Positions 25,101-37,889 of a stretch of 64,000 bases of DNA are shown piece after piece. How positions within the stretch are numbered: the stretch's first letter is position 1; each line of letters starts with the position of its first letter. Below the pieces are notes generated by a model, which worked only from the letters and a program-made list of their open reading frames with translations, did no database searches and was not told the DNA's origin. The position numbers and the translations under genes were made by a program. Source of the stretch: Trametopsis cervina (Eukaryota > Basidiomycota > Agaricomycetes > Polyporales > Irpicaceae); NCBI GenBank assembly GCA_022385755.1, contig MU278348.1, positions 1,461,035 to 1,525,034 of the forward strand, read 5' to 3'.

Positions 25101-27202
25101 ATACTCACACATTCGATCAGTACTTTTACACGATCAAGGAGCTACGTGTTGCAGTGGCTCCCCACGGAGGCAAACCGTCTGACCCTAGCAAGTTTACGGA
25201 CGATGACTTGAAAAAACATCGTGTTGGTGGTAGGATGGTGACAAGAAGGGAGATTGTTCGCTCCAAGAAATGTGACTTCTTTCTATCTGCAACGGCGTAC
25301 ATTCTACTAACCCCGGCTCAGTTGTGAACCAGCTTGCAGAACTTTTCTGGAATCTCGAATACTGCGATACAGCTGCAGTGACCCCATCCCTGGATCTTGC
25401 AAAGCTGGCCCTTGTAACATCTCAGGATGAGGAAGAAGACGATCAGAGCGGTGGATCAAGCACTGACGCCTCGAACGATACGGATGCCACTCTCGTGGAG
25501 GACGGCCCTGCTAGACCGACGCAAGAGCATTCGTCTCCATCTCCTAGCAACGAGCCCTCGTCGCCTGGATCAGTCCTTGGCAAACGGAACCGCACCCTGA
25601 CCAAGAGAAAATCAACGGACATGGACGTCGACGGCCAGCACGCTGATGTAGACAAGGACGGCTATGTCATGGTGACTAAGCCATCGCCATCGACCGAAAC
25701 ACGTCGTTCGAGCTCGCCCGCTAGCTCCTCGCCTGCAAAGCTGAAGAAGAGCCCCCCTCGTAACGAAGACGTCGAGATGAAGGATAAGGAGATGAAGGAC
25801 AAGGAGAAGTCTCGCAAAGCCCCCAATGACGAGAAGGCTCCTCCATTACCTCCGAGGAAGCGTCCGACCGACGACTCGATAATGATGTTTGGTAAGTTAT
25901 GCGCAAACCGTCAAGTTCACGTTCGCTTAACAACCATATGGCACAGGCCGTCAGCATGACGTGTCCGAGTGCATGGACAACTGCATGTTCCAGATTGAGA
26001 CTGCTCTTCTGGATATCCATGATCAGGAAATTGGCAGCGCCATGACAGACAAAACTAGCATTATTAAGCGGTGCGCTCTGTCTTTTATTTGTCATATCTT
26101 GGGTCTCAAATGAAGTTCGCTAGGCTATTTTACGGAAAGAAGCGTCAGAGGCTTACACATCTCAGCGAAGCGGACGCCAGCAGGCAACGCAGTTACTCTA
26201 CGCACGAGAAAGAGGACTTGTTCTCACATCTCCACCTGAACGTCGCTGATGAAGGCTTTGATCTTTACGACGGCCTTGGCAGATATTTCGATGACGTCGT
26301 TGAGATTGAGAACACGAAAAAGCGTATGGAAGTTACAATCGTCGATCTTCCTCCTTTGCTCCAGATCCAGCTGCAGGTGCGAGGAGCAGCGTTCATTATC
26401 AGTGCATAAGTTCATGTCACCCTGCAGCGTGTCCAATTCGATAGAGAAACGCAGCAAGCCTACAAGTCCCAGGCATACGTCAAGTTTGGCGAGACCCTTT
26501 GCATGGATCGTTTCCTAGATAGTGCAGACCCGGACAAGAGATTGCGTTCCAAAGACATCCAGACGCGACTGAACGCCAGCAGAGAACGCATCCAACGTCT
26601 CACACAAGGAAAGGTTAGTAGCATCCTTTCATTTGTCGTTGAATCACCCCTTAGCCATCCATAGCATGCACCGTTCGCCCCTGCTCTTGGAGCAGCCGCT
26701 GATTTCCTCACGAGCCAAGTGGAGATCAGCGCAGGCGATACGGATCTCATTGCTCGTCTGAGTACCGAACAAAGTCTCATTGTTTCCCAGTTGGAAAAGG
26801 AGCGCGCTACTGCGAGCAAGCTGAAGCAAGAGCTCGAAGACCTATGGAAGAATGATACCGCAGCCGTGTATGAATTGACTTCGGTCTTCATTCACCGAGG
26901 GTCATCGCCCTCGTTCGGCCACTATTTCTTCTATTCCCGAAACCTTCCTTCCAACCCTGATCAATGGTTCAAATACAACGACTCGACTGTGACCGTTGTC
27001 TCGAAGGAGGAAGTCTTTGCTGACACTACTGGTTCCACTGCCAACCCTTACATGGTAAGCGTATCAATACCCCAATGGTGACTGCGATTGATAGGGCTTC
27101 AAGCTCGTATTTGCTCGGAAGGGTGCAGAGGTCATTGAGACCGTTCACAGATTTGACGTGGACGCCGTCGTGGCAGAGGATGAATTAGCGTCAACGACTT
27201 GA
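22196..27202 (+). CDS. UBP2: Ubp2-type ubiquitin carboxyl-terminal hydrolase
   Basis: Large cysteine deubiquitinase of the fungal Ubp2 family, which in yeast trims K63 chains together with the Rsp5/Rup1 system (known). The long first exon has a Pro/Ser-rich leader, then HCLHNPEHTLYFVTAS and other Ubp2 N-terminal regions with Cys pairs (YICCQCSVYCLV). Middle exons give SARVFESLDFTVQPLQ, LLPITLVGYEGLDRAWEDLG, LLMFAYLAQCRCDPA and paired DUF-like repeats (TAYSTLEVPPDVDE). The catalytic Cys box is GLNQLGNTCYLNSLLQYFYT, with an intron right after LLQ (about 25064). An acidic, Ser/Lys-rich insert at about 25420-25880 precedes RQHDVSECMDNCMFQIE. The His box is SSPSFGHYFFYSR (about 26920), followed by the C-terminus FARKGAEVIETVHRFDVDAV, ending at 27202. 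The start was chosen at 22196; 22091 is in frame. Confidence 0.88.
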
Positions 27203-27600
27203 GTTCGAGCCAAACACAATTCGGACTTCACTGGGTTAGAATCTAATGTCCTGGGATTTGAGGCTTCTTGCATCTGTAATATAAGTATACGCACTTCAAC
27301 CAACTGTATCGATGAGTTTCAATAATGACATGCTGCTGCTCTAACCTACTTATCGCTATGCGCTATCTTCTGCCTCAGACTCGGAGGCGAGGTGTGCTGT
27401 CTTTCACATTTTCATCTGCAGGACTATCATTATACCACACTATAACTACAATTCGACTACAATACCGTTACAGAAATGATCCTACTGATACTGACTATAA
27501 CTACATCCACGGCTATGACGTCAATTCTCAAGCAAGCAATTCTGGGTCGCAGTCGACTTTCAAGTCGGCAATCTTATGGGTACCATCTACGTCTTTCGTT
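27203..27600. other. Convergent 3' intergenic segment
   Basis: About 400 bases of AT-richer sequence between UBP2 and the SnoaL-like gene. It contains a perfect TGACGTCA palindrome at 27516-27523, a CRE/ATF-type site, but its position between two 3' ends makes a promoter role doubtful. Confidence 0.35.
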
Positions 27601-28208
27601 CTATGAAGTGAATGTCACCGTCTGATCACAGTAGAAATGAGTGTAATATACTTTGCGGACGCCGCGATTTCGGCGTTCGACCCAGAATCCTTCCTTGACC
27701 AAGCCATCTTAGTTGATACCTGCCCCCACAGTAAGTCAGATGTTTATATCAGTTCAACAGTAAGAGTGCAACGCACCTGACCGTGAGTCACACCCTGTGG
27801 CGTACACTTCAGTGAATCTTTGGTATAGTGCTTCTGGAGTTTCAGTAAGGACTGCTTGAGGTCGTCCTTACCCACTTCTTGCCCGTTCACCACACCCGTT
27901 GCATCTCTGGCAAACATGTTGGAGAATCGGGTGCTGAACAGGTCAACAGGGCCTGGTCCCATGCGTAGCTGACGACCAGGGAGCTTGGGTTGTGTGAAAT
28001 GGATGTAAGGCGAGGCGAGAAGCTCAGCAAGATGGTCTTGCAGCCACTCTGGTGAAGGTTCAGTCATTGTACGGATGGCGCAGAGATCGGGTTCGGTGAA
28101 GAGAAGAGGGGTGCTTGTGCACAGGGAGTTTGCACTGACGAAGGAACGCGCAGTGGTAGAAAGGGTCACTGTGAGAGTGAGTAGTGTTCGCAAGAGCATG
28201 AAAGACAT
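27601..28208 (-). CDS. Small SnoaL-like (NTF2-fold) protein
   Basis: The main exon encodes an Ala/Leu/Thr-rich leader (MSFMLLRTLLTLTVTLS, signal-like) followed by the more conserved-looking part MTEPSPEWLQDHLAELLASP, YIHFTQPKLPGRQLRMGPGP and FSNMFARDATGVVNGQEVGK. This resembles fungal SnoaL-like small proteins, an inference from the pattern of a short alpha-helical start and DATGVVNG-type strand. The second exon probably reads GLVKEGFWVERRNRGVRKVY and CDQTVTFTS, ending at 27601, if the intron starts inside CAGGGTGTG and ends at CTAAG. Another reading of the junction is possible, so the C-terminus is uncertain. The true start may be the internal Met at MTEPSPEW. Function is unknown. Confidence 0.55.
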
Positions 28209-28406
28209 TATAACTGCGTCAAGTGCCCACAACCATACTGCGTCACGCTAGCGCTAGCTGCGCTTCACTCCACTACATAGTGGACCCATGGTGGACTTCT
28301 GTCTGAGTTGTACTATCTATATATAGCACGTAGGGCTGTCGTCTCGAGGCAGAAGTAAATACAAATAATATTGTACAGAAGTCCGAGCCAGAGCATTTCG
28401 CGATCC

Positions 28407-31312
28407 TCACGTTGAAGGTTCGTCCTCAGTGATTGACACAAGTTCTTTCCCTTCATCAACCATATCGCCTTTCTGGCACCCGACGCTCTTGATAACGCCA
28501 GAAACAGGAGCCCTGAGGATCATCTCCGTCTTCATACTCTCCAAAATGACAACCGCGTCTCCTTTGTTGACCTTGTCGCCTTGCTTCACAGGAACATTAA
28601 CCACTAGACTCGGCATGGGAGCCTTCAACGCTCCTTTCTGCGCGTTAAGGACATCGCCACCAAGCGACTGTAACCACTTCGGAGACGGTAAGACCAGGGA
28701 GGTCTTGTGCCCATTATGGAAAATGTGGAGGCGCTCCATTGTATTGGGGGAACTGGAGGCTGGCATAGCAGGCGGTGGTGGTTGCGATACGACCGTAGTT
28801 CGGAGAGCGATGTCATCGAGTGACGAAGTCACAGTAGTAGGTGACGACAGGTGCCCGGCGACGGATGAGAATGTTCGTTCATAGTTCGTCCCGCTGACTG
28901 TAATGTCGAATCGTCCGCTGGTGAGAGACTTGACATGCACAGTGACAGGTGGTACAGAAGCATCTTCTGTTGCGACGGTGATGATACGCTGGTAAGTATC
29001 ACCGGCGAAACGCCTAGATGGAAGCGAGGTCCAAGGGCTTGATAGACCAGTTGTTGGAGGTTTGGGCTGGTCGCGTAGGGTGATATATAGCGCAGCCTGT
29101 GCAAGAACCTCGGCTGAGGGAGAGGGGAGCGGTGGGAATAGTTCGTCAAAGTGTTTCTGCTAAGCGTTAGATATCAGGATGTAGAGTATATATGCATCTC
29201 ACTCACACGAATAAAACCTGTCTCGAGCTCAGCTTCAACAAATGCGGTATTACCAGCTAATGCTCTCAAGAACTCGATGTTGGTAGAGACGCCAACAACC
29301 TGATACTCGTCCAAGGCTTTTCTCAGTAGCCGCAGAGCTTCCGTTCGATCTCGCCCATGAACAACGAGTTTGGCAATCATAGGGTCATAAAACACCCCTA
29401 TTTGCGCACCTTGACCGAAGCCTTGCTCAAGTCGCAGGGAGGGCGCAACGTCGACGTCGGTCGCGACCGTGCGTGCCAGTGCGGCAACAGAAGCAGGAGG
29501 GGAAGGAACCGCCGGCGCAAATACGTGTGTTGGCTTCGGAGTAGAGAGGAACAAGAGAGGACCTGAGTCCGGTAAGAACTGGTTTCGAGGATTTTCGGCG
29601 TATATGCGCGCCTCAAAGGCATGTCCCACCAGAGGAATGGACGACTGCGAAAGAGGAAGGGGGTTTCCAGCTGCAACTTGTAGCTGCCATTCGACCAAAT
29701 CCAATCCAGTGATCATTTCAGTTACAGGATGCTCGACCTGCAGCCTCGTGTTCCTGAAGAAAGCCGTGAGCGACCATGTCGTGCTGTGTGGATTGGCCAC
29801 CTACATCTCCATGAAGAAGAATTTCCCGGTGTCGTTGTCAAATATGAACTCGACGGTACCAGCACCGACATAATTCACCGCTTTGGCGGCATCAATCGCT
29901 TTCTGACACAGGTCCTCACGCATCTCGGGAGATAGGCCAGGAGCGGGAGCTTCTTCGATGATTTTCTGGTTACGTCGCTGGACGGAGCAGTCTCGCTCCC
30001 ACAATGCGACACAGCCCCCGCGTGTATCCGCAAAGACCTGTACTTCGACGTGTCTCGGACGTTCGATATACTTCTCAACCAACACATCGCTGTTTCCGAA
30101 TGACTTCTCGGCCTCCCGGCGCGCCGATTGCAGAGCATCCGCGAACTGGTCCTCGGATTCAACGATACGCATCCCTTTACCTCCACCACCGTGAACCGCT
30201 TTGATAAGAACCGGATACTCTGGACAAAAACTGTTCTGGTACTGAACGTGATGTATAAGAATATGTACACTTACGAATTTCTGTGGCTTTATTCCTCAAG
30301 TAGTCCGGATCCTGATTTGAACCATGATAGCCTGGCACAACCGGAACGCCAGCAGCTGTGGAGAGACTTAGTTATAACACGTGGGGGTAGGAACGGGGGC
30401 TGGCGTACATTCCATAATGGCCTTCGACTCGCTATTCACACTTCAGAAGCTGAAACATGTGCTGAGAGACGAATTAGCATACCTTTTAGAGCCCATGCTC
30501 ACAATAGCGCTCGCGGGTGGACCGATAAAGACTATGCCTTCCTTTGCCAGCTTCTGAGCGAAGATAGCGTTCTCGCTCAAAAAACCATAGCCTGGGTGGA
30601 CTGCCTGTAGCGTCGTGAGAACCAGAAAAGGCTACTCTGAAGCAAGCTACGTACTTGTGCACCACTTTGCCGACAAACATCGATGATCTTGTCCATGCGC
30701 AGCTAAGGGTAGAAGATCAGCTGTGAAGGACCTTGGGGAAAGGAGATATAATACGAACATAACTCTCTGCGGACGGCGCAGGGCCAATGCAATAAGCTTC
30801 GTCTGCCTACTTCCAAGGATTCAGTCCCTTCCAAACCCGATGCATAGCTGACTCTATCGTACCAGTTTGACATGCATAGAGTCGGCGTCCACTTCGCTAT
30901 ATACTGCCACAGTCTTGATACCCAGCTTCTTCGCAGTGTGTATGACACGACATGCTATTTCTCCCCTGCAAGAGCATAAGTGAGCTGTCCAAAACTCAGG
31001 CAAACTTCGTTACCTGTTTGCAATCAGAATTTTGTCGAAGTGAGGTTTCCGCTCGGGGAGTTGCAGCGTGTCTGATTGGCAATGAGGTCATACACTAGTG
31101 AACATGGCGGAGAACGTACCTGCGGCGGTCGCAAATCGACGTACTTCCGGTACACGCGAGATAGCAATAGAGCGTCTTTGCTCGGTGGCCGATATTTGTT
31201 TGACCGTCGAGAGGGCGCGTCGTGGCACGCTGCTCGCAACAATCCGCGAACCACTGGCTTGGGAGAGGCGTATCCGAGGTACAGGTCGTGCAGGGACCGT
31301 ACGTTGCAACAT
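28407..31312 (-). CDS. 3-methylcrotonyl-CoA carboxylase biotin-containing (alpha) subunit
   Basis: Mitochondrial enzyme of leucine catabolism: the alpha subunit carboxylates its biotin with ATP and bicarbonate. The start at 31312 gives the basic, Arg/Ser-rich presequence [20 protein letters not shown]. The biotin carboxylase domain begins [11 protein letters not shown] and continues [20 protein letters not shown]. Later exons show [21 protein letters not shown] ATP-grasp sequence, [30 protein letters not shown] (about 29850), [20 protein letters not shown] and [20 protein letters not shown]. After a linker, the biotinyl domain [20 protein letters not shown] carries the biotinylation site ESMKTE (about 28530) and ends at 28407. 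Domain order and length fit MCC alpha rather than pyruvate carboxylase or acetyl-CoA carboxylase, which carry extra domains. It diverges from the F-box gene. Confidence 0.9.
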
Positions 31313-31753
31313 CTTCCAGTGTCTATCCTTGATATGAGTTGGGGGGAAAGAGTTGCTTTAGAAACTGTGTGGTAGGAAAGGTTGAACTCGTCCTTTATGA
31401 CGACCTTGACCCGAGGTCATAAATACTGGTCGTCGGCTGGATCATCTAGTGTGGGGAAATTAGCGCTAACACGGATCGCTTTACAGTGATCCGGTCCGCG
31501 TGATTACTACTACTTATGTACGTCTCCACTGCATCTTGGGCCAATACCACAACCGTTTGAACCAGGAAATATAAAGGTCAACATAGAGCTCCTAGCGTTA
31601 CCTAACAGCAATATCTAGGAGGCCTGGTGAGTCAATCTCGTCGATATATGTCCTTCTGACCCTCTAACCCTCGTACTCTTGCTAAGTTCCGCTCAACATA
31701 GTGCCGAAGTCCGGACCCGTTTGCGCATAGCCCATCGCACTAGGAAATTCATC
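31313..31753. promoter_or_regulatory. Bidirectional promoter region (MCC alpha / F-box gene)
   Basis: About 440 bases between divergent starts with no coding features. The imperfect inverted sequences AACACGGATCGC and GTGATCCGGTCCGCGTGAT around 31470-31505 could be a regulatory dyad, but this is weak. Confidence 0.3.
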
Positions 31754-33818
31754 ATGAATATCTCGGGCAGCATGTTGTCTCTCCCTCTCGAAGTCGTAGA
31801 GGATGTCATCGTGTTTCTGGCCATTGATGACCAAATCACGACGATTTCCAGCCTCGCACAAACCTGTCGCCGTTTGAGACAGTTCATCTATGACCCCACA
31901 GACAGACACCTGTGGCACCGCGTCTTTCTCACCACCTTCGATGACCCTCATATAGGTTTCGGAGATCATTACAGTCAGTGCTATTCCATTATGTGCACGG
32001 TATTTTTGAGTTCAGCATACATCCTTCTTAGAGCACAAGTCATCGTTTGACTGGGGTGAAGAAACTAGACGACGAATCTGTGCTTCTATCCGTCTCCGAC
32101 CTCGCCCTCTCCCGGTAGATCCAGATCCCCGGATCCTACCTCATCGTCTTCGTTCAGATGGGCGCATCGGTGCCTCCACAGATCACTTGAGCGACTATAG
32201 TCTCCCTCTTCGCGTGATTCATTCGCTCATTGACACAGTTGCGCCTCTTCCTCGCTCCCCTCTGCCTAATAGAGGTGATGAAGATTCTGAGGAGTCAGCT
32301 TTTGCTCCCGCTATGTCTCTCGTGGAGGCTGATGCAATCTCACCTTTGGTGCCGCCGCCGGTACAAGGTGTTTGGGGAGCTCAGCGGTCGAGGAACATCT
32401 TCTGGCTTTACTCCGTCTTGAATAGAGGGCTCCCATTCATACTGCCCTGCAGATTTGCTCATGGCCGTCTTGACAAGGCTTGGCTCGGCAGTGAAGAGTC
32501 ACAGGCCCTGCACAAAATTATCACTCTCTTTGGTATCCAACCTTTGATGAACGCGCACGCTCCTGGGAAGGAAACAAAGTTCAACTGGCGATGGAAGTTG
32601 AAAGATCGATTTCAGTGGCCTCGCTTGGAAGATCAAGGACGACGCGCTTTCGCGATGCGGCTATGTGAAGCCAGAACATTCCAGATGAGCTACCTTAAGA
32701 TGCGGCGGGCTTGGGGGCCATTCCTACCCGTTGAGAATCCCTCGAAAGAAGACAGACAACGGGATAATGGTGAAGGACCATCAGGTGTTGTTTCAGCCGG
32801 CACATACGACTCTGAAGAGGACGAAGACTATCTCCCTCCGACAGCAAGAACAAAAGTAGAACCCCCTCCAGAGAAGCTATTTCCTGACTGGGTGTTCCTG
32901 GCGGCAGTCCGTGTTGTTATGGAGGGATGTCTGCGGATGGATAACGTGTACCACGATGTACGGGCGGCGCTGACATCGTGGCATGCGTTAAGACCAGGCT
33001 ACTGGGCGCCGTATCCTCCGTTTAAGCCTGACCCTTTGGAGGCTGAACCCTCTGTTGAACGAGACTGGGCGGGTGTTGAGGGCGTTTGGCAGTAAGTCTC
33101 GCTCCTGAAGCTGGTCACTATCAATTAATACTTCGAACAGGCGTTGTGTAGTGTGGCTTGACTATGATAATTTGATCAGTACGTCAAACGTCGTTTATAT
33201 ACTCGTGCTGCGGCTGATCTCGACTTTCAAGCTCAAAACGTAGGTTCAAAGTATGATTCACACGAGTAGGGCCCAAGACTGATACATCACAGGACCATGA
33301 TTTCGCAGGCGACAACGATTCCCTGGAAGAAATAGTGTTGATCGTGCCGCTCACGATGAAAATTGTGGGATATTCTCCTGCCGCCATCCCAGGATATGAA
33401 CACATGCCAACAATTCACATAGAAGGCGAGATGGGAGGACCGCTGTGGGAAATCGAGCATGACCAGAGGCGAATTCACGGCACAGTAGGCGTCATTGGCG
33501 ACGGAAGTATCAGATGGAGCATTGTGAGTCCCACCGGAGTTTCATGATGTGAAGGTCTGAGATTTTCGGTTTTACTAGTATTCATCGACTATCGGAGACC
33601 GGGATGAGGATGAGTGGGTCAGCGAAGGAGTGCAGATCGGAGGCATTGGGTCGAGATGCGGCGTGTTAGGACTCTGGACGGGTGTAACACACGAACCACA
33701 AGCCGAACCCATAGGTATGTCCTCTCTGGCTCTGCAGGGTTTCTGGAGAATGTTCATCTTGAGTAGGAGCATGGTGGCAATGGAGGGTGCTCTGAAGGCT
33801 CTTGTTCATCCCACATAA
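31754..33818 (+). CDS. F-box domain protein
   Basis: Putative substrate adaptor of an SCF ubiquitin ligase. The start at 31754 gives MNISGSMLSLPLEVVEDVIV then FLAIDDQITTISSLAQTCRR, LRQFIYDPTDRHLWHRVFLT, a typical Agaricomycete F-box (about residues 5-50). A short intron joins to a long central exon that shows no known repeat domain. It contains WGAQRSRNIFWLYSVLNRGL, FILPCRFAHGRLDKAWLGSE, WPRLEDQGRRAFAMRLCEAR and an acidic stretch DSEEDEDYLPP. Smaller exons follow (RCVVWLDYDNLI, FEGEMGGPLWEIEH-like and GGIGSRCGVLGLWTGVTHEP). The final exon is uncertain: splicing the GTATGT...CTGCAG intron near 33717 would stop at 33766 instead of 33818. Such F-box genes are numerous and variable in this fungal group; the target is unknown. 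Confidence 0.75.
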
Positions 33819-34207
33819 AAATTCGCAAGACTTGCACAGCTACTTCTGACAAGATCATCCGGCCTTCTATCCATCCATTGAGCATGGTGACGGAAAGTAT
33901 TTTTATTTCGTGGCTTAGAGAGCACCCATTCTGCGCGTGCTTGGTGTAACAATACCATAGACTTAGAACTTGAGAGACTGCAGAACCTACTTTTCCGGAC
34001 CGAGCAAACATCTTGTAGCACCGCGTCATAGCACCTCATAAGCGAATAATTGATACTACATGACTACGAAATCAAATCAAACGCGTGAAGAAAACTGGTC
34101 CCGCGACGCGTCTTCCCACCAATATCTCACGCGACTTATCGCGCCCCTCCACATTCAACTGCAGTCTCTCCCGTGCGGCGAGCAAGTTTCAGGCTAGAGA
34201 GTCCGCC
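33819..34207. other. Intergenic region upstream of the dipeptidase gene
   Basis: About 390 bases, no gene seen. An in-frame ATG at 34085 would add 41 residues to the dipeptidase. The stretch rich in Arg and Ser before MSPQMTEKN is taken as leader. Confidence 0.35.
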
Positions 34208-36095
34208 ATGTCGCCTCAGATGACGGAGAAGAACAGCTTGCTCAGAGTCAGCCATGATGCGGAGATGCAGGTACCCCGCCGCAACCGAAAGCTACCAAGC
34301 TTACCTTGGGCTATCCTGGTAGTGCTCATCTTTGGGGGCATGTTGAGAGAAGCTTGGATTCACTACAACGAGGATGTTCTTCCTTCGGACCCGGACGCAG
34401 CTGCTAAGAAAGTGCTGCGGTCCACCCCTGTAATTGTGAGTTCGCCGAACCTCATAAATGCCGTTCCCAACTAAATCGCCTGCGCCATAGGATAGTCATA
34501 TTGGTGCGCAATACACTGTGACCTGCTTCACGCTATTAATCTACGAATGCAGATTTGCCGGTGCTACTGCGAGGACGCTTCCGTAACAACCCTTCCTTGT
34601 TTGATCTTAACAAGCCGTTCCCCGGGCACGTCGACATTCCTCGCTTAAGGAAAGGCGGCGTGGGGGGTTTCTTCTGGTGTGTAGTCTAGAAGAGCCTGCT
34701 CATATTGCTTTGTACTCACCACGTGCGCGCAGGTCTGCCTACACATCTTGCTCTTCCCCTTCACATACAGGCGCAGAGTTCTTGAACAGTACTTGGAGCG
34801 TGAGGTGATTCAACAGGCCCATACTTCTGAGACACCCCTCTGACATGGGTAATGCAGAGACACGCTAGAGCAAATCGACATCACCAAGCTCGTTATTGCC
34901 GAGTACGATGACGTTCGCGCCCTTCCTTCCCGCAGTGCTATAACATTGCTAACAAGCTGGCCATCTGCAGACTTTCCATTTTGCTACTTCTGCAGCCGAC
35001 TTCCGGAAAGCTTTGAAGGCCAACAAGATTGCTGGCTGGATCGGTATCGAAGGGTGAGTGGTTTGAAAATATTTAACCTGTGATTCTGCTCACCATTAAA
35101 ATCATAGTGGTCACCAGCTTGGCAACTCGATTGCTGCACTCCGCCAATACTATGAACTTGGTGTTCGCTATGTGACTCTCACCCACACCTGCCACAACGC
35201 GTTCGCTGATTCCGCCGGAACACAACCTGAGAAGTGGGGTGGCTTGAGGTCCGTACCCAGAAGGCTATACGGTCCAGGGGCTAACTCCCGATTGTAGCCC
35301 TCTAGGGCACTCGCTCATCGACGAGTTGAACCGTCTGGGTGTTCTGGTCGACATTAGTCACACATCCGACGAGACTGCCCGACAGGCCCTCAAATATTCT
35401 AAGGTTATTTACTCTGAAGACGGAAGGCTCGCAATAAACTGATCACATTAATCACTAGGCTCCGGTCATCTGGTCACATTCTTCGGCTCGTGCACTGTAC
35501 ACACATGAACGTAACATCCCCGACGACATTCTTGCCCTGGTTGGCACCGCCAAGGGTAAGACGGATGCGGTCATAATGGTAAGCATGCCATAGAAACAAA
35601 GAGCTAGACTAGCCTCTGATCCATCCTGTATTACTTGCAGGTGAACTTCGTACCGGACTTTATTGCAGCCCCTGGAAAGGCTGATCTCAACATTGTCGCG
35701 GACCATATCGAGCACATTGCGTCCATCACGGGAAAGAAACAGTGAGTCCTCTAAGTCCTTGATAGGATATGTGCTGACACCACACTAGCGTTGGGCTTGG
35801 AAGTGACTTCGACGGTATCAACACAGTACCGGAGGGCCTCGAAGATGTGTCCAAATACCCCAAGCTGGTGAGTATTCATCTGAATCAGTACTTACGGAAA
35901 CTATGAATTGAACGCCCCTTGCGTCACCAGATCGCTGAGCTGTACAGGCGTGGATGGAACAAGCACGAACTGGAAGGTCTCACTGGCAATAACTTCATCC
36001 GTGTCTTCGAAGGCGCGGAGAAGGTAGCGAAGAAGCTGCAAGCCAAAGGAACGAAGCCCGTAGTCGACTTGTACGATAAGCGGACGGACTTGTAA
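34208..36095 (+). CDS. Membrane dipeptidase (peptidase family M19)
   Basis: Zinc dipeptidase of the renal-dipeptidase type. The start at 34208 gives a short cytoplasmic tail ([16 protein letters not shown]) and one transmembrane anchor ([15 protein letters not shown]), so a type II membrane protein facing the lumen or outside is inferred. The catalytic barrel starts in the next exon with the metal-binding DSHIDLP-type start (a form of the family's D-x-H-x-D signature) and [20 protein letters not shown]. It continues with [20 protein letters not shown] (metal-bridging Glu), [84 protein letters not shown] and [20 protein letters not shown]. The end [11 protein letters not shown] stops at 36095. 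All metal ligands expected for the family appear present. Short introns interrupt nearly every motif. Confidence 0.88.
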
Positions 36096-36344
36096 ACAAT
36101 CCAGGAATTATATAACTAGAGGGCTGGGGCTGTCGAATATATACATGATTTTTGGGAGATTGAACCCACACGATGATGGATCTAAAATGAATGTCATTGT
36201 CCGCATTAGAGGAAATAAGAGATGGAGGTGGTATAAGATGTAGCGAGATAAGTCCTTTTGTCCGCCAGCCAGCACAGACCGTTACAATCCATCAAGGAAT
36301 AACACGAGCATGCCAAATGGTACTACAGTCCAATCATACAGCCG

Positions 36345-37830
36345 TTAATGTCCTTCTGGGGCCCTTGCGGCCAAAGAGTCGTATTTGCCTCCAAAGGACT
36401 GAGGAGACGAACTGTTGCTGTACGGCATTGTAGGCATTGCATCGAGGTTAAGGTTCGAGCGCGAGCGCGAAAGGACTTCAGACGCAACGTCGTTGCCGTA
36501 TTGCTCTGCCAGTTGGCTATGGGACAGCAGCTATGTCAACGTATTGAAAAATGGAGAAGCAATGGCTACTTACTTCGCGTAGTTATCCATGATGATCGCC
36601 ATACTGTTCATGTTGAGACGGTACGCCTTAGGCATCATACCCTTGCCGAATCGGTATGTAACATGGTTGGAGCAAAGAAGACCGGCAACCATGACGGCGA
36701 TTTGTGCGGGTACAAGGCCGAAGACACAAGCGTACCAACGCTCGAGAACAGTACGTTCGAACTTGATGTAGGGGCCCTTGCATCCGGGAAGAATGCTACG
36801 AGCATAGCATGTCTGACTGACTGTAGCTTCAATGAAGGGATTGAAGTAACCGCAACAGCCTAGCTGGTTCTGGATACGAAGTCTGCCTTCGAGACCCAAG
36901 TCGCGGGACCATTGCGCATTGATCTTGCCCTCCAAGTTGAAGGTGCGCTTCTTGTAGGTGATGTAACCTGGCGTGACAAGGAGAGCGAAGGTTACCCAGA
37001 GGAGGAAAGAGTACCAGGCGAGGAAAGCGCGGTTATTCAGGAGGATACCTGCCCATCCCAATAGGGAGGTAAGAACGCCGAATGCTGCAGCAGTGGTTGA
37101 GATAATGAGCTCTTCTCTGTTGCCGACCCGAATGATGTCGGCATGCGTCCAGACGTTGAACCAGATTAACAGGCAAGCGACGAGACCGGTGAGGCAGTAC
37201 GCAGAGAACTATTGATTGTGCGGTCAGCTACGGCTTGTCGGAACACGAGCGCTTGAAACCAAACAAGGACAAGGGCGCCGTTGCGATGACGCTGTACAGG
37301 GAGGGATGAAAAATCGAGAGCGAGAGACTCACAACGGTGTTGGCGACAAACAAAAACCATTTGAACCTGTTCCAGCGGCCCTTAGGGCGTGTACGCCCGC
37401 CCTCCTTAGCACCAAAGGGATCAACGCCATCGTAGTCATCATCGTTCTCCCCAGGCATGCGAGATTCGTTGCTTCGGAAAGCCTCACGTCCTCCACCCTG
37501 CTTGGGCATCAAGTAGGCACCACCCTTGCCATTCTTCCGTCGCTTCGTGATGACTGCATTGGAAAACTTGGAAGGTAGATAGTTGACACTGAGAGATGGA
37601 GATTCAGGAAGTCCTCGCTCTCCGCTCAACAGAGGGGAGTCTTTGGGAGAAAAAGAACGTGATGAGTCTTGACGACTCGCGAAGGGAGCAGCAGGCGGTT
37701 CCAGAGGCGAGTTCATGCCAGCCAGCATGTACCGAGTGGAGGCTGCTGCGGACTGTAGCGAAGGCGAGTGGGAGTTGACTGAGGATGTCCTGGAATGGCT
37801 AAGGGGTGGATCCTGAACATCGAGCAACAT
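36345..37830 (-). CDS. Tetraspanin (Tsp2-like)
   Basis: Four-transmembrane protein organising membrane microdomains. The start at 37830 gives a long Ser/Pro-rich cytoplasmic N-terminus of about 170 residues (MLLDVQDPPLSHSRTSSVNS onward), then TM1 RFKWFLFVANTV, TM2 FSAYCLTGLVACLLIWFNVW, TM3 FLAWYSFLLWVTFALLVTPG, the large loop with the tetraspanin signature LGCCGYFNPF (CCG, about 36850) and further cysteines (QTCYARSILPGCKG), and TM4 YACVFGLVPAQIAVMVAGLL. The last exon follows a GTAAGT donor at about 36569 and encodes NQLAEQYGNDVASEVLSRSR to the stop at 36345. The long N-terminal tail and CCG loop fit the basidiomycete Tsp2 group; in other fungi tetraspanins act in fruiting or host penetration (known). 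The role here is inferred only. Confidence 0.85.
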
Positions 37831-37889
37831 GGTCGTGAAAGAAAAGGCTTACGCTGGCGAGAATTCCATCTAAACCATTCGTCGGGGGG

